This document shows positions 23,335-31,740 of a stretch of 57,729 nucleotides of DNA, piece after piece; position 1 is the stretch's first letter, and each line of letters begins with the position of its first letter. The DNA is from a virus. A model generated the notes under the pieces. It did not search any database and was not told the origin of the DNA. It saw only the letters and a list, made by a program, of their open reading frames with translations. The stretch is taken from positions 1-57,729 of IMG/VR virus record IMGVR_UViG_3300008261_000142. One strand, 5' to 3'. Both the position numbers and the translations under genes were made by a program.

Positions 23335-24111
23335 TTAGCTGATCGCGTGGATCACTCCGTTGTATGCACCGTCGTTTGTTCCGTTATTGGAAGCTCTCAG
23401 TGCGAGTCTAGTTCCGGAAGGATACCGACAGAAGTGCGGCCATACAGACCCGCCCATTTCTTCGTTTCCTGTAGTGCAGAAAAGCCAGTCTGCGGCGATA
23501 GTGTCTTCGGTAGCTGCGCCTACACCGAGATCTAGCTTGATATAGCGAAGGTTTGTTGTGGTATCGCCTGAGACCTGAAATGATGGAATGAAGGCAAAGT
23601 GATCGCTGGTGGTGCTTGCAGTGATCTGCGTGTAAGAACCCTCGGCACCAGACGCACCCGGCGTGATCGAGGTGCCGTTAGGCAGCGTGCTCATCCCGTA
23701 GGTAGTTACTAGGCTGCCGACTTGAAACGGCGCACCTGCAGGGAAGCCGATGCAGCGGACTTGGACGCTAAAGGCTGTGCTGACTCGAGCACCGGCTGCT
23801 TGAGCGGAGATTCTGGTTCCTGCAGGCACGTAGACCGGAAAGAACCAAGTCTTGACACCTGCGTGGCCTCCCAAAAGGTTTGGGATCAGGACCGATTCCG
23901 TTGCACCCCCTACAAGGATGTCAAAGCACATCTGCGATGCGGCTGCCGCAAGCGCGTAGTTGTAGGCGGTGACAACCAGCAAGTGAGTGTCGCGGGCGGT
24001 GCTAGCGATGATCTGCGAGACGGCTCCCTTGGTCGTCGCAGCCGCTCCGGTGGTAACGGATGCCTCTGCAACTTCAGTGACCGTGCATCCCTTAGTAGGC
24101 GACCAGAGCAT
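23335..24111 (-). CDS. Virion surface protein, beta-rich
   Basis: I start at the ATG at 24111, two bases after the previous stop, giving 258 residues; reading is open to 24297 but overlaps the neighbour. The sequence is low in charge, rich in Ala, Gly and Thr, with two similar halves: a HLLVVTAYNYALAAAAS segment and a DHFAFIPSFQVSGD segment, each preceded by QIIAST/QITAST. This is a duplicated beta domain, as in phage decoration proteins. Function unknown. Confidence 0.55.
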   Translation of the reverse strand: MLWSPTKGCTVTEVAEASVTTGAAATTKGAVSQIIASTARDTHLLVVTAYNYALAAAASQMCFDILVGGATESVLIPNLLGGHAGVKTWFFPVYVPAGTRISAQAAGARVSTAFSVQVRCIGFPAGAPFQVGSLVTTYGMSTLPNGTSITPGASGAEGSYTQITASTTSDHFAFIPSFQVSGDTTTNLRYIKLDLGVGAATEDTIAADWLFCTTGNEEMGGSVWPHFCRYPSGTRLALRASNNGTNDGAYNGVIHAIS

Positions 24112-24113
24112 GG

Positions 24114-25178
24114 CTAGTAGGAAGAGATGGTAGCCGTTGAGACGGCAAATGTCTGACCGGAAAAGATGGACAGGTTGTCGAGCACCATGTCTCCACCCCC
24201 TCCTGCGGTCGAAATCGACCCCTGGATGTGGCAAGTCCCGCCTTGCTTGATGCGGAAGTGTCCTGCGGTTCCGGTAGCGGACGCGCTTGCGGACCAAGTG
24301 CCCGACTTGCTCTTGCTGCCGGCAGAGGCGTTGCTCATCCAGTCGCTTGGGAGCGTGACCGATACCAGAAGCGTGCCTGTGTCGGATGCCGCGCAGTCTG
24401 CCGGCTGCGTACCGGTGCGGATTTGGAGTACTGGCGAGGTCGAGACGGTGCTCTCGATCGAGTCAAGCCACGCATTCCTCACTGAGGTGCTGAAGTCGGC
24501 TGGGTAGATTACAGCTGGAAACAGCTGACCGGCGGCAGTCGGCCTAAAGGCTACCGGCGGTGGATCTTCTGAAGAGTAGCTTGCCGGGGCCGTAAAGTCG
24601 GTTGCCAGGGAGCCGTAGTCCTTGAGCGGGCTGGTCGAGAGGGCTGGGTACCAGTAGGCCGCACGGGTCACGGGCCTGTTGGATCTCATCTCCCTCTTCA
24701 GCTGCTCGATGCTTAGAGCAGCATTCCACATTTTGATGGCCCAGACTCGACCGTTCAAGAAGTACTGACTTAGAGAGTCTACGCCGATTCTGCGGTACTG
24801 CGAGTTTCCAAACACCCAACCAGATCCGTCGTAGTCTGTCGAAGCAGCATCCAGGGTGCCGTTCAAAAAGCACTCAATCTTGGAAGACGTGCTTCTGACT
24901 ACCGAAACATGGTACCAAGTTCCAGTAGATAGGGATGCACTGCCAGTTGTCGCTTTAGATCCCCCGCTATCTCCGACGAACAACTCTAGACTTGTGCCAT
25001 TCACATACAGGTCGCTGAACTCTGCAAAGTCGTTAGATATCGAGATCAGGCCGCTGTTAGCTGGGAAGCTGACGAAGTACACCCAAAAACAGATGGTGTA
25101 CGGGCCTTGTGGATCCAAGCCCTGAGACGAATCAATGTCTAGGTACTGGCTGCTCGCAGATGTCAGTCGAATAGCCAT
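24114..25178 (-). CDS. LamG-domain surface protein
   Basis: 354 residues. The first 215 form a LamG/concanavalin-like lectin domain: LDPQGPYTICFWVYF, LSTGTWYHVSVVRS, IECFLNGTLD, then IKMWNAALSIEQLKREM. The last 120 residues (FSTSVRNAWLDSIESTV to the end) are homologous to the whole of the next-but-one protein (25688-26089), with shared VTLPSDWM, GTAGHFRI and TCHIQGS. So a carbohydrate-binding domain has been fused to a common particle-binding or oligomerising domain. Likely a fibre or decoration protein that binds host or environmental glycans. Confidence 0.65.
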   Translation of the reverse strand: MAIRLTSASSQYLDIDSSQGLDPQGPYTICFWVYFVSFPANSGLISISNDFAEFSDLYVNGTSLELFVGDSGGSKATTGSASLSTGTWYHVSVVRSTSSKIECFLNGTLDAASTDYDGSGWVFGNSQYRRIGVDSLSQYFLNGRVWAIKMWNAALSIEQLKREMRSNRPVTRAAYWYPALSTSPLKDYGSLATDFTAPASYSSEDPPPVAFRPTAAGQLFPAVIYPADFSTSVRNAWLDSIESTVSTSPVLQIRTGTQPADCAASDTGTLLVSVTLPSDWMSNASAGSKSKSGTWSASASATGTAGHFRIKQGGTCHIQGSISTAGGGGDMVLDNLSIFSGQTFAVSTATISSY

Positions 25179-25684
25179 CAGGCATCGCTGTACTCAAGCA
25201 CAACTCCGACGAGCTGCGCGTCCCCTGAAAGCGTGTCTGACCCGTTAGTGCCCAGCCGCTGAATCCGCAGCGACAGGTAGTCGCCGGCAGCGATGGAGTC
25301 TAGGTTGCTGATGGTGATCGAGGCCTCGTGCAGCCGCTGGGCGGTGGTGCCGAGGTGAGCGTCGGTAACCGTGTTCTCGGTAGCCCAGGCATCCGTTTCG
25401 ATGTCCTGAGTGTCGGTCTCCGGCGTGATGCATGCGATGGAAGCCCCCCAGACCACACTGCCGGTGGTTGCCGTGTCGGCGTACCACCGGAGTTTGCAGG
25501 TCAGGTTGCCGCTGCCATAGCTGCCTACGTAGGGCAGAACGAACTGGATGCCTTCGGTCGCGCCAGCGTCAAATGAGTAGCTGGCGACGGCGATGTTGGT
25601 GCCGGCCTGCTTGTACTCAGGAAAGGCAACCGAAGGCAGGGGCAGAGCCAGGTCTGCCGTAAGCACTACCCTAACGGTACCCAC
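25178..25684 (-). CDS. Beta-sandwich virion protein
   Basis: 168 residues with the pattern of small jelly-roll head-fibre proteins: FDAGATEGIQFVLPYVGSY, LRWYADTATTGSVVWG, then DYLSLRIQRLG and a terminal VGVVLEY strand. These proteins occur near capsid genes of many siphophages as trimeric surface spikes. Overlaps the LamG protein start by one base. Confidence 0.6.
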   Translation of the reverse strand: MGTVRVVLTADLALPLPSVAFPEYKQAGTNIAVASYSFDAGATEGIQFVLPYVGSYGSGNLTCKLRWYADTATTGSVVWGASIACITPETDTQDIETDAWATENTVTDAHLGTTAQRLHEASITISNLDSIAAGDYLSLRIQRLGTNGSDTLSGDAQLVGVVLEYSDA

Positions 25685-25687
25685 GGA

Positions 25688-26089
25688 TCACGCGCCGCCT
25701 GCGTTCAGCGTAAAGGCGGTAACCGTGATCTGCTGACCGCTGGCGATGCTGGTGTTCTGCACGATCATGTCGGCAGCGGAAGTGTTGACCGAGCCTTGGA
25801 TGTGGCAGGTCGTGCCGCCACTGTCGTAGACGCGGAAGTGGCCTGCCGTGCCCGAGGCGTTCGCACTCAGGTCTTGCCAAGTGCCCGAAATGCTCTTCGA
25901 GCCGCCCGTGGCATTAGCCATCCAGTCGGAAGGCAGCGTCATCTCGGCCAGCACGGTGCCGGTGTCAGCATCGCCGCAGGCTGCCGGAGCAGCTCCGGAA
26001 CGGATGCGAAGGATTGCAGAGGTGCCGATCGTCGTTTCGATCTGATCGAGCCACGCGTTGCGAACTGTCGTCGAGAATTGAAAGGCCAT
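25688..26089 (-). CDS. Virion protein, stand-alone copy of a shared domain
   Basis: 133 residues, homologous over its whole length to the C-terminal part of 24114-25178 (FSTTVRNAWLDQIETTIG, MTLPSDWMANA, GTAGHFRVYD, TCHIQGSVN). The domain occurs in phages as a small structural protein. Having it free and as a fusion suggests the fusion docks on the same partner. Confidence 0.65.
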   Translation of the reverse strand: MAFQFSTTVRNAWLDQIETTIGTSAILRIRSGAAPAACGDADTGTVLAEMTLPSDWMANATGGSKSISGTWQDLSANASGTAGHFRVYDSGGTTCHIQGSVNTSAADMIVQNTSIASGQQITVTAFTLNAGGA

Positions 26090-26102
26090 GTTTCTAGCTT
26101 CC

Positions 26103-28091
26103 TTAGAGCACGTTCAGGACAGTCTCGCCGGGGGCAATGGTGTCATCCGGCTTCACGATGTCCACAGAGATGTTGGTGCTGTCGACAAACGAGGCAGAGT
26201 ACAGCACCGCAAGGTTTTGACGAATCTCTTCGTCGAGCCTTCTAATCTCTTCTCGAGTTGCGAGAAAGCTGCCCTCACGGAAGGCTGACTTGATCTTCTC
26301 CTCGCCAAGGTTGCGGAAGAAGCCTGCCTTGACCGCCTGGACCGCGCTGTCGATCATCGACAGCGCATCGTTGTCTTGGCCGAGCTTGGACAGGCGCAGA
26401 GCCTTTCGGAGTTCGATCATGGAAGACATGAACATCGGCTGCACGGAAGAGACTTGAGTCTGCTTCCAGGCCGAGTAGATGTCCTGAGCAAGCTTGATCT
26501 GGCTCGCACCCGTCAGAATCGTGCCTGAAGGCACGGTCGCGTAGCTCGAGAGATCGATCGTAGAGACGTTCTCGACGGTCTCAGGAATCGCAAGAAGCGA
26601 GTCGCGCACCGTCCCAAGAAGCGTCTCATCGGCTTGCATCGAAGCCGAAGGGACACAGACCACAAAGCGAGGCGTGCCGGAGATGCTTAGGTCTTCGACC
26701 AGCTTCTGTACGCTGGCAATGGCCTGACGGACGGTGGCAGCCACCTGATCAGCAAGGGCATCATCCTCAAGCAGGTCGGAGTGGCCGAGGCAGATCACAA
26801 CTAGCTCAAGCTTCGGACGCTTGCTCTGCTTGCGGAGCAGGTCGACAGCCGAGACCAGCCAGCCTCGAACGCTGAGTTCCCACAGCTGGTTTCGCGCAGC
26901 GGGCGACCAGCTGACCATCGTGCGGTCGTAGTGAGGCGGGTTGGCAGTCGGCTGCGTGCCGAGGTAAATGCTGCCGAACGCCCCAATCGCAGACCCCTTC
27001 ACGAGCCAAATGTCCCCTGAACCTCGCATCTCACTTGCGAGGATAACCTCTGGCCCAAATCCGGCTGGAGCGTTCGGCAGCGAGGTAAGGTTGTTGACGC
27101 CGACTTGAAGCGTCTGAAAGTCGCCTTGGTTTGGACGCCAGATGCTGGCACCCGAGATGGCTCCCTGCAGATGGTCAGGGAGATCCGAGAGCACGCCCGC
27201 GCCCGGCACCGTGGAGCCAGAGTAGCCCTCGCAAACGCTGTCCGAGATGATCAGGGCGATGCGACCATCAGGGTTGGCAAGGTCGTTGGGTGCTTCTGGC
27301 TCAAGAAGCGACTTCGCAACGTCCGTCGCCATCGAAACCATCGAAGCCGACGAGAAAGAGATGCTGTCTGTGCAGGTCTCGGCGTGCGTGCGGATGACCG
27401 AGATTCGCTCATCGTTGCTGGCAAGAGCCTGCGCCTGCATTCGGCAGAGGTTCAACTGCCCACGGGCAGCAGTCGACATGCCCGTGTACTTGTAGTGCGG
27501 CTCGATTACGGCTACCGGAATTGCGTTGCCGTCAGCTCGGAAGGTGCCGGCAGTGCAGTAGGGGATGCTGCTCACCGCTGACCGGACAGCGTCGATGACC
27601 GATCGAAGCAAGCCACCGTAGCTGCGCCAGCTCGACAGATTCCAGTCATCGGTCTGCACCGAGATGACGATGCCGTCGATGCTCAAGGTGTCGCCAGCAA
27701 GGTTCGCTGCGGCAGCAGCGTTGGTGATCTGAGCGATCGTCAACGCATAGGCATTGCCGGCGATGCCTGGAGTCCAGCTAGGCTTGGAGCCCGTGTGCGT
27801 CAGGACTGAATCCAGCGAGTACTTGATAACGTACAGGTTGCCGGTAGGAAACTCCGACCGCATCGCTTCACGGAAGCGAGACTCGTACGACCAGCGGTCA
27901 CTTCCAAGCACCGCCGAATTGGTGTTGGTGCCTGGCGTGAGGCTCTGCCAGACCTGCGACTGGATGTTCCAGATGAAGCAGTCCGCTTGCGGATCGTCGT
28001 ACGACGAGTTGATGGCGTTGAGTTCCGACACAGGTCGGTTGCCCGCTGCCGTCACGTCGCCAACGATCAAAAGTGTCTTGCGGACTGCCAT
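26103..28091 (-). CDS. Tandem SGNH-like surface protein, probably inactive
   Basis: 662 residues with two SGNH-hydrolase-like halves and a helical C-terminal extension (about 545-640). Half 1 starts LLIVGDVTAAGN and half 2 ALIISDSVCEGYSG; GDS of the family is GDV and SDS. The GxND block appears as CLGHSDL, and the terminal DxxH block is replaced (SISFSSASMVS and GTILTGASQIKL), lacking His. So half 2 keeps a possible Ser but not the full triad. It may have become a carbohydrate-binding fibre. It lies between head and tail fibre genes and is related in plan to 46091-48250. Confidence 0.55.
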   Translation of the reverse strand: MAVRKTLLIVGDVTAAGNRPVSELNAINSSYDDPQADCFIWNIQSQVWQSLTPGTNTNSAVLGSDRWSYESRFREAMRSEFPTGNLYVIKYSLDSVLTHTGSKPSWTPGIAGNAYALTIAQITNAAAAANLAGDTLSIDGIVISVQTDDWNLSSWRSYGGLLRSVIDAVRSAVSSIPYCTAGTFRADGNAIPVAVIEPHYKYTGMSTAARGQLNLCRMQAQALASNDERISVIRTHAETCTDSISFSSASMVSMATDVAKSLLEPEAPNDLANPDGRIALIISDSVCEGYSGSTVPGAGVLSDLPDHLQGAISGASIWRPNQGDFQTLQVGVNNLTSLPNAPAGFGPEVILASEMRGSGDIWLVKGSAIGAFGSIYLGTQPTANPPHYDRTMVSWSPAARNQLWELSVRGWLVSAVDLLRKQSKRPKLELVVICLGHSDLLEDDALADQVAATVRQAIASVQKLVEDLSISGTPRFVVCVPSASMQADETLLGTVRDSLLAIPETVENVSTIDLSSYATVPSGTILTGASQIKLAQDIYSAWKQTQVSSVQPMFMSSMIELRKALRLSKLGQDNDALSMIDSAVQAVKAGFFRNLGEEKIKSAFREGSFLATREEIRRLDEEIRQNLAVLYSASFVDSTNISVDIVKPDDTIAPGETVLNVL

Positions 28092-28095
28092 GAGC

Positions 28096-28380
28096 TTACC
28101 AGAGGGCTAGAACGCTATTAGCAGGGGCGGTAGTGCCGGCTGAATTGAAACGCCGAACTCGAATCGGCAACAAAGTACCGGGATTGACTGCAGTGATGAC
28201 CACAGTCGAGCCATCCCCGTCCATCACGACCGAGATGGCGTGATTCGTGCCGCCGCCATGCGAGAAGTAGAACCCTCGGCAAGGCGTAGTCAGGTTGGTG
28301 CTGTCACTAAACGTCACGACCTCAGCGTGCGTATAGCACGGGCCTGACGAGCTCTCTCGAATGGTGGTTGGCGCGGCCAT
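28096..28380 (-). CDS. Head spike base-like protein
   Basis: 94 residues resembling the head spike base family of gene transfer agents: a segment like TTPCRGFYFSHGGGTNHAI in place of the RALYVGGAGD pattern, then VVITAVNPGTLLPIRVRRF matching TFxxVPAGxxLPVRVRRV, ending VLALW. Such proteins sit on the capsid and anchor a fibre. Position next to the major capsid gene fits. Confidence 0.65.
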   Translation of the reverse strand: MAAPTTIRESSSGPCYTHAEVVTFSDSTNLTTPCRGFYFSHGGGTNHAISVVMDGDGSTVVITAVNPGTLLPIRVRRFNSAGTTAPANSVLALW

Positions 28381-28382
28381 GA

Positions 28383-28730
28383 CTATTCCTTGTCCTTGCT
28401 AAGCCAGAAAATCGCTTCTTCCTCGGTCTCAAACGGAGCGATCGGAGCCATGCCGTACTTCTTGACATGCTCGGCGATCATCATGTTGAGGACTTCAATA
28501 CCCTTGCCCTCAAGCGTCTTCGGATCGTAAGCCCACCTGCTGGGATCCAAGACTTCCTGATTCATCGGCGATTCCACAGCAGCAGGAACCTGCGTGGTGA
28601 ACTCTCGAACGGCACCCTTTTGGATAAGCCGTTCGAGAGTCGCCTTGTCGAGGAGCCCGTCGCGGATACGGACTCCGGGCTGGATGTCGATGTTGCCGAC
28701 TCGAAGGACATGAACAGCGAAGTAGCTCAT
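28383..28730 (-). CDS. Small capsid-region protein, unknown
   Basis: 115 residues, acidic to neutral. It starts with a beta segment containing VRIRDGLLDKATLERLIQKG (typical of small proteins that bound a viral head gene) and ends in a helical tail. No domain recognised; probable head or connector accessory, from operon position only. Confidence 0.5.
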   Translation of the reverse strand: MSYFAVHVLRVGNIDIQPGVRIRDGLLDKATLERLIQKGAVREFTTQVPAAVESPMNQEVLDPSRWAYDPKTLEGKGIEVLNMMIAEHVKKYGMAPIAPFETEEEAIFWLSKDKE

Positions 28731-28757
28731 GCATCTATCCTAGCCGGCAACCTCAAA

Positions 28758-29861
28758 TCAGCCATTCACATCCAGAACAAAAACCGCATTCGGCTGACGC
28801 AGGAACGGCAGCGGGCGGCTCTGCATCAGCTGGACGTAGACCGACGGGTCGTTCTCCTTCCAGCTCTTGGCAAAGCGGCGACCGACGAACAGGCCGCCGT
28901 CGAAGGCGTCGTGGTCCGGGATCGCGCCGTACATGATCTCGGCGTCCGAGAAGGCCGTCTGGCCCGCCAGGAACACCACGCGGCCATCGCCGCCCGAGGT
29001 GCCGCCCAGGAAGACCTTCGTGGTGCCATCCTCGTCGACGTACTCGCGCGAGTACTCCCAGCACTCGATGCCCATGAAGCGGCCAAGGTAGATCGCGCCC
29101 TGCTCGTTGAACTGCTCCTGCAGCTCAAGCGTGCCGGCGTTGACGTTCTTGCGGTCGAGCAGCGTCTTCACCGAATCAAGCTTCAGGAACGCATCGGCAG
29201 CGACCGGATCCATGATCGCCAGACGAGCGGTGTTGTTGATCTTCTTGCTGAAGAACCGCTTCGCCTTGTGGAAGTCGCCGATGACATCCGGAGCCGAATC
29301 GGTCCAGCGAGCCGTCGAAGTCAGCGTCACCGTGGCGTCCGACGAGCGCGGCAGACGGACGCGCCAGTTCGCCTTCTCAGCGACTTGGTACGACAACGTC
29401 ATGTTGCCCGAGGTCTTGTCGGCAATCATGTTGCCGACCATCCACTCAACACGGTTGGCGATCAGGTCCATCATGTACTGCGTGTCTTCGGCGATAGCCA
29501 ACTGACGCGCAGCAGCGACGGCATCGCCGCCCGTGATGAAGATGTCCGACCCCGGCTGACGCCGGTTGAACACGTTGTACGCCTCCATCGGACGCTTGAT
29601 GCGGATGTTCGGCGTGCTGACGTTCGCGAACGTGACATCGCGCGCGCCGACGGTCACCGCTTCCGCGTTGACCTCGACAAACGGAGCCAGCAGACGCTCG
29701 CCTTCGCGGAACGACATCTCGACCGACTCGGTCGGCAGGGCGCGCTCGCGGCCACCGAAAACGATGCTGGTCAGGAAGCCGCTCGGCGTCTTCGTGCGGT
29801 TGGTGAAGCCGGTCTGGTAAGCCCAGCCGAGCCAATTCTGAGTCAAGACAGGAGTAGGCAT
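28758..29861 (-). CDS. Major capsid protein, lambda gpE type
   Basis: 367 residues fitting the gpE-like branch of HK97-fold capsid proteins: an N-terminal arm, RALPTESVEMSFREGERLLAPFV (the P-loop region), an Arg-rich RLAIMDPVAADAF domain, VFLAGQTAFSDAEIMYGAIPDHDA and the typical end SVYVQLMQSRPLPFLRQPNAVFVLDV. It forms the icosahedral shell. The decoration protein and protease genes lie upstream in transcription order. Confidence 0.9.
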   Translation of the reverse strand: MPTPVLTQNWLGWAYQTGFTNRTKTPSGFLTSIVFGGRERALPTESVEMSFREGERLLAPFVEVNAEAVTVGARDVTFANVSTPNIRIKRPMEAYNVFNRRQPGSDIFITGGDAVAAARQLAIAEDTQYMMDLIANRVEWMVGNMIADKTSGNMTLSYQVAEKANWRVRLPRSSDATVTLTSTARWTDSAPDVIGDFHKAKRFFSKKINNTARLAIMDPVAADAFLKLDSVKTLLDRKNVNAGTLELQEQFNEQGAIYLGRFMGIECWEYSREYVDEDGTTKVFLGGTSGGDGRVVFLAGQTAFSDAEIMYGAIPDHDAFDGGLFVGRRFAKSWKENDPSVYVQLMQSRPLPFLRQPNAVFVLDVNG

Positions 29862-29880
29862 TGGAGTGTTCCTCTAGAGA

Positions 29881-30336
29881 TCAGGTCAGACTGGCGTTGC
29901 CGCCAGCCTTGGTGAGGCCTTCGACCATCAGGCCCTTGGACTGGACAGCGGGCTTACGCAGCATGTCCTTCAGCTGCTGCTCCGTGCCCGTGAGCTGGAC
30001 CAGGTGGGCCGAGACCACGCTGTAGGGCAGCGAGCCCTTCACCATGACCGTGCCGATGACCGTGTCCGTGGTCGAGCTGCGCGAAATCGGCAGCGGCCAG
30101 ACAAAACCGTAGACCTCGAGCTCGTGCAGGTTGGTCGAGGTCTGATCCGGGTCGCAAGCATCGACCAAGCCGGTGGTCGGGACCACGCAGACCGGGAAAC
30201 CGACCGGGAGCGTGTCGACCGAGCCGGGGGCGGTGAACTCGCGAATGACAACCGCGCCGGGACCAACGTCCGGTTGGATAGCAGCCAGCGGGCTGCGCGT
30301 CGATTCGCTGTAGAGATCGTTGTTGACAAGAGCCAT
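29881..30336 (-). CDS. Head decoration protein, gpD-like
   Basis: 151 residues, next to the major capsid gene. ALVNNDLYSESTRSPLAA at the start and a beta-rich body fit the lambda gpD-type stabilisation protein that trimerises on the shell. The C-terminal extension is helical. The call relies on gene order plus fold pattern more than on exact motifs. Confidence 0.6.
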   Translation of the reverse strand: MALVNNDLYSESTRSPLAAIQPDVGPGAVVIREFTAPGSVDTLPVGFPVCVVPTTGLVDACDPDQTSTNLHELEVYGFVWPLPISRSSTTDTVIGTVMVKGSLPYSVVSAHLVQLTGTEQQLKDMLRKPAVQSKGLMVEGLTKAGGNASLT

Positions 30337-30347
30337 GTTCGGTTACC

Positions 30348-31424
30348 TCACTTGATGGTCGCGGTCTTCGCGACGCGGGACTTCTGGAACGACTCGGCCA
30401 GTTCCGCGCCAGCGGCGAGGAGATCCTGATCCGACTTAGCGACACCGATTGCCGTCAGGTGCGACTGCTCGGCCTTGCCTTCGGCAGGACCAGCCTTGCG
30501 AACCTGCTTCTGCTGAACAGCCGACTCCTCGACGACGCCGGCAGCATCGTCGGCTTCCTTCCACTCCGCCTTCAGCACGCTGACGGCTTCGCGGTAGGTG
30601 CGAATCGACTCGGCATCGTCCCACTTCACCGCCTTCTTCAGGTGGTGCAGCTGGACGGCGCGAGCGTGCAGTTCCAAGTGACGGTCGTTCGACGCATCAC
30701 CCTTGAAGACCGGCGTATCGTCAGCCGGCTTGGCGTCAGCCTTCTTCGTCTCAACAGTCGGGACGATGGCCTTAGCCAGAGAATCAAAACCCTCCTTGAG
30801 GGCGGTCTTGAGGACCTCGAGATCTTGCGGAGTCATGGATGGTTGCTGGTTGGTGGTGGGCGGGTTGATCGCCTTCGTCAGAAGCTCCACGAGCTTCTCT
30901 ACGTCGGCCTTCTCCTGCTCGACGATGGCGGTGCCGCCCATCGACACGCCTGCCCAATCGCCGTTCTTGTACTTCTTGCGGAGATCCGGATCGTCGATCT
31001 TGATCACGGTCGCCCATGCGCCCGAGAGATCGATCGGGTTGCCGTCGCGATCTGCCCAACCGTGGAACCGCTCGTCGGTCTTCTGCACGATGAACGTCTC
31101 AGCGACGCGCGCACGGTCATGAGTGACCGGCTTGTTGTCGTGGTTGATGTCGATGCTCGCCCCGTTGGCGATGAAGTCGTAGGCCATCTGCTTGACGACT
31201 TCGGCATCCGCAACATCGCCCTGCGAATCGCGCATGTTCGGCGCGTACACAACTGCCGTGAGCTCGCCCTTCTCCTCGAGAGCGTCTGCCTTGATCAGCG
31301 TGCCAAAGGACACGCTTCCGTCCGACTTGTAGACGGGCTCGATCCTGTTCGCCCCTGCGGGAACGAGCGAGATGAACTTGATGCTGGCCTTCTTGATGCG
31401 GCGCATGCTGGAAAACTCTCTCAT
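30348..31424 (-). CDS. Prohead protease, XkdF type
   Basis: 358 residues. The N-terminal half matches the XkdF serine protease family: AVVYAPNMRDSQGDVADAEVV, then a SIDINHDNKPV segment containing the catalytic His, and GDWAGVSMGGTA with the Ser. The C-terminal half (about 190-358) is charged and helical and may serve as scaffold. Protease-scaffold fusion is common before a major capsid gene. First gene of the late operon; a second ATG six codons in is possible. Confidence 0.8.
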   Translation of the reverse strand: MREFSSMRRIKKASIKFISLVPAGANRIEPVYKSDGSVSFGTLIKADALEEKGELTAVVYAPNMRDSQGDVADAEVVKQMAYDFIANGASIDINHDNKPVTHDRARVAETFIVQKTDERFHGWADRDGNPIDLSGAWATVIKIDDPDLRKKYKNGDWAGVSMGGTAIVEQEKADVEKLVELLTKAINPPTTNQQPSMTPQDLEVLKTALKEGFDSLAKAIVPTVETKKADAKPADDTPVFKGDASNDRHLELHARAVQLHHLKKAVKWDDAESIRTYREAVSVLKAEWKEADDAAGVVEESAVQQKQVRKAGPAEGKAEQSHLTAIGVAKSDQDLLAAGAELAESFQKSRVAKTATIK

Positions 31425-31530
31425 CTACGCTCTTTCGTCAAGGAGGCATATTCGAGGTTTGTGGATAGGGGCCTCAGTATTGCATCAGATTCCTTGTGCT
31501 TTTCAGCAGTCTGTGCAGAATCCAGGCTGC
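31425..31530. promoter_or_regulatory. Divergent intergenic region
   Basis: This 106-bp gap separates the leftward capsid-tail operon from the rightward portal genes, so both late promoters should lie here. It contains TTTGTGGATAGG and TATTGCATCAG, but I see no certain -35/-10 pair. Confidence 0.45.
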
Positions 31531-31740
31531 ATGACGCAAGAAGAGACTTACTGCTGCTCGATGCGCCGACACTTTCTGGTCGGCATTGTTGGTGAGAGGT
31601 CTAACGAAGAGGCACCTATTGACGTTGCCGATTTCATGATGTCGTTCGACCCGCCTATCGTGTCGATCAAGTACTGTCCCTTCTGCGGAAAGATGATCGA
31701 CAGCAGCCAATCTCTGCGAACCGGAACGAGGATTGAGTGA
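31531..31740 (+). CDS. Small zinc-binding protein
   Basis: 69 residues from the ATG at 31531 (reading is open to 31372 but inside the divergent protease gene). Two clusters, CC near residue 8-9 and YCPFCGK near 47-53, with a His at 14, make a likely zinc site. The stop overlaps the portal ATG (TGATG), so it may be translationally coupled to the portal. Function unknown. Confidence 0.5.
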   Translation: MTQEETYCCSMRRHFLVGIVGERSNEEAPIDVADFMMSFDPPIVSIKYCPFCGKMIDSSQSLRTGTRIE

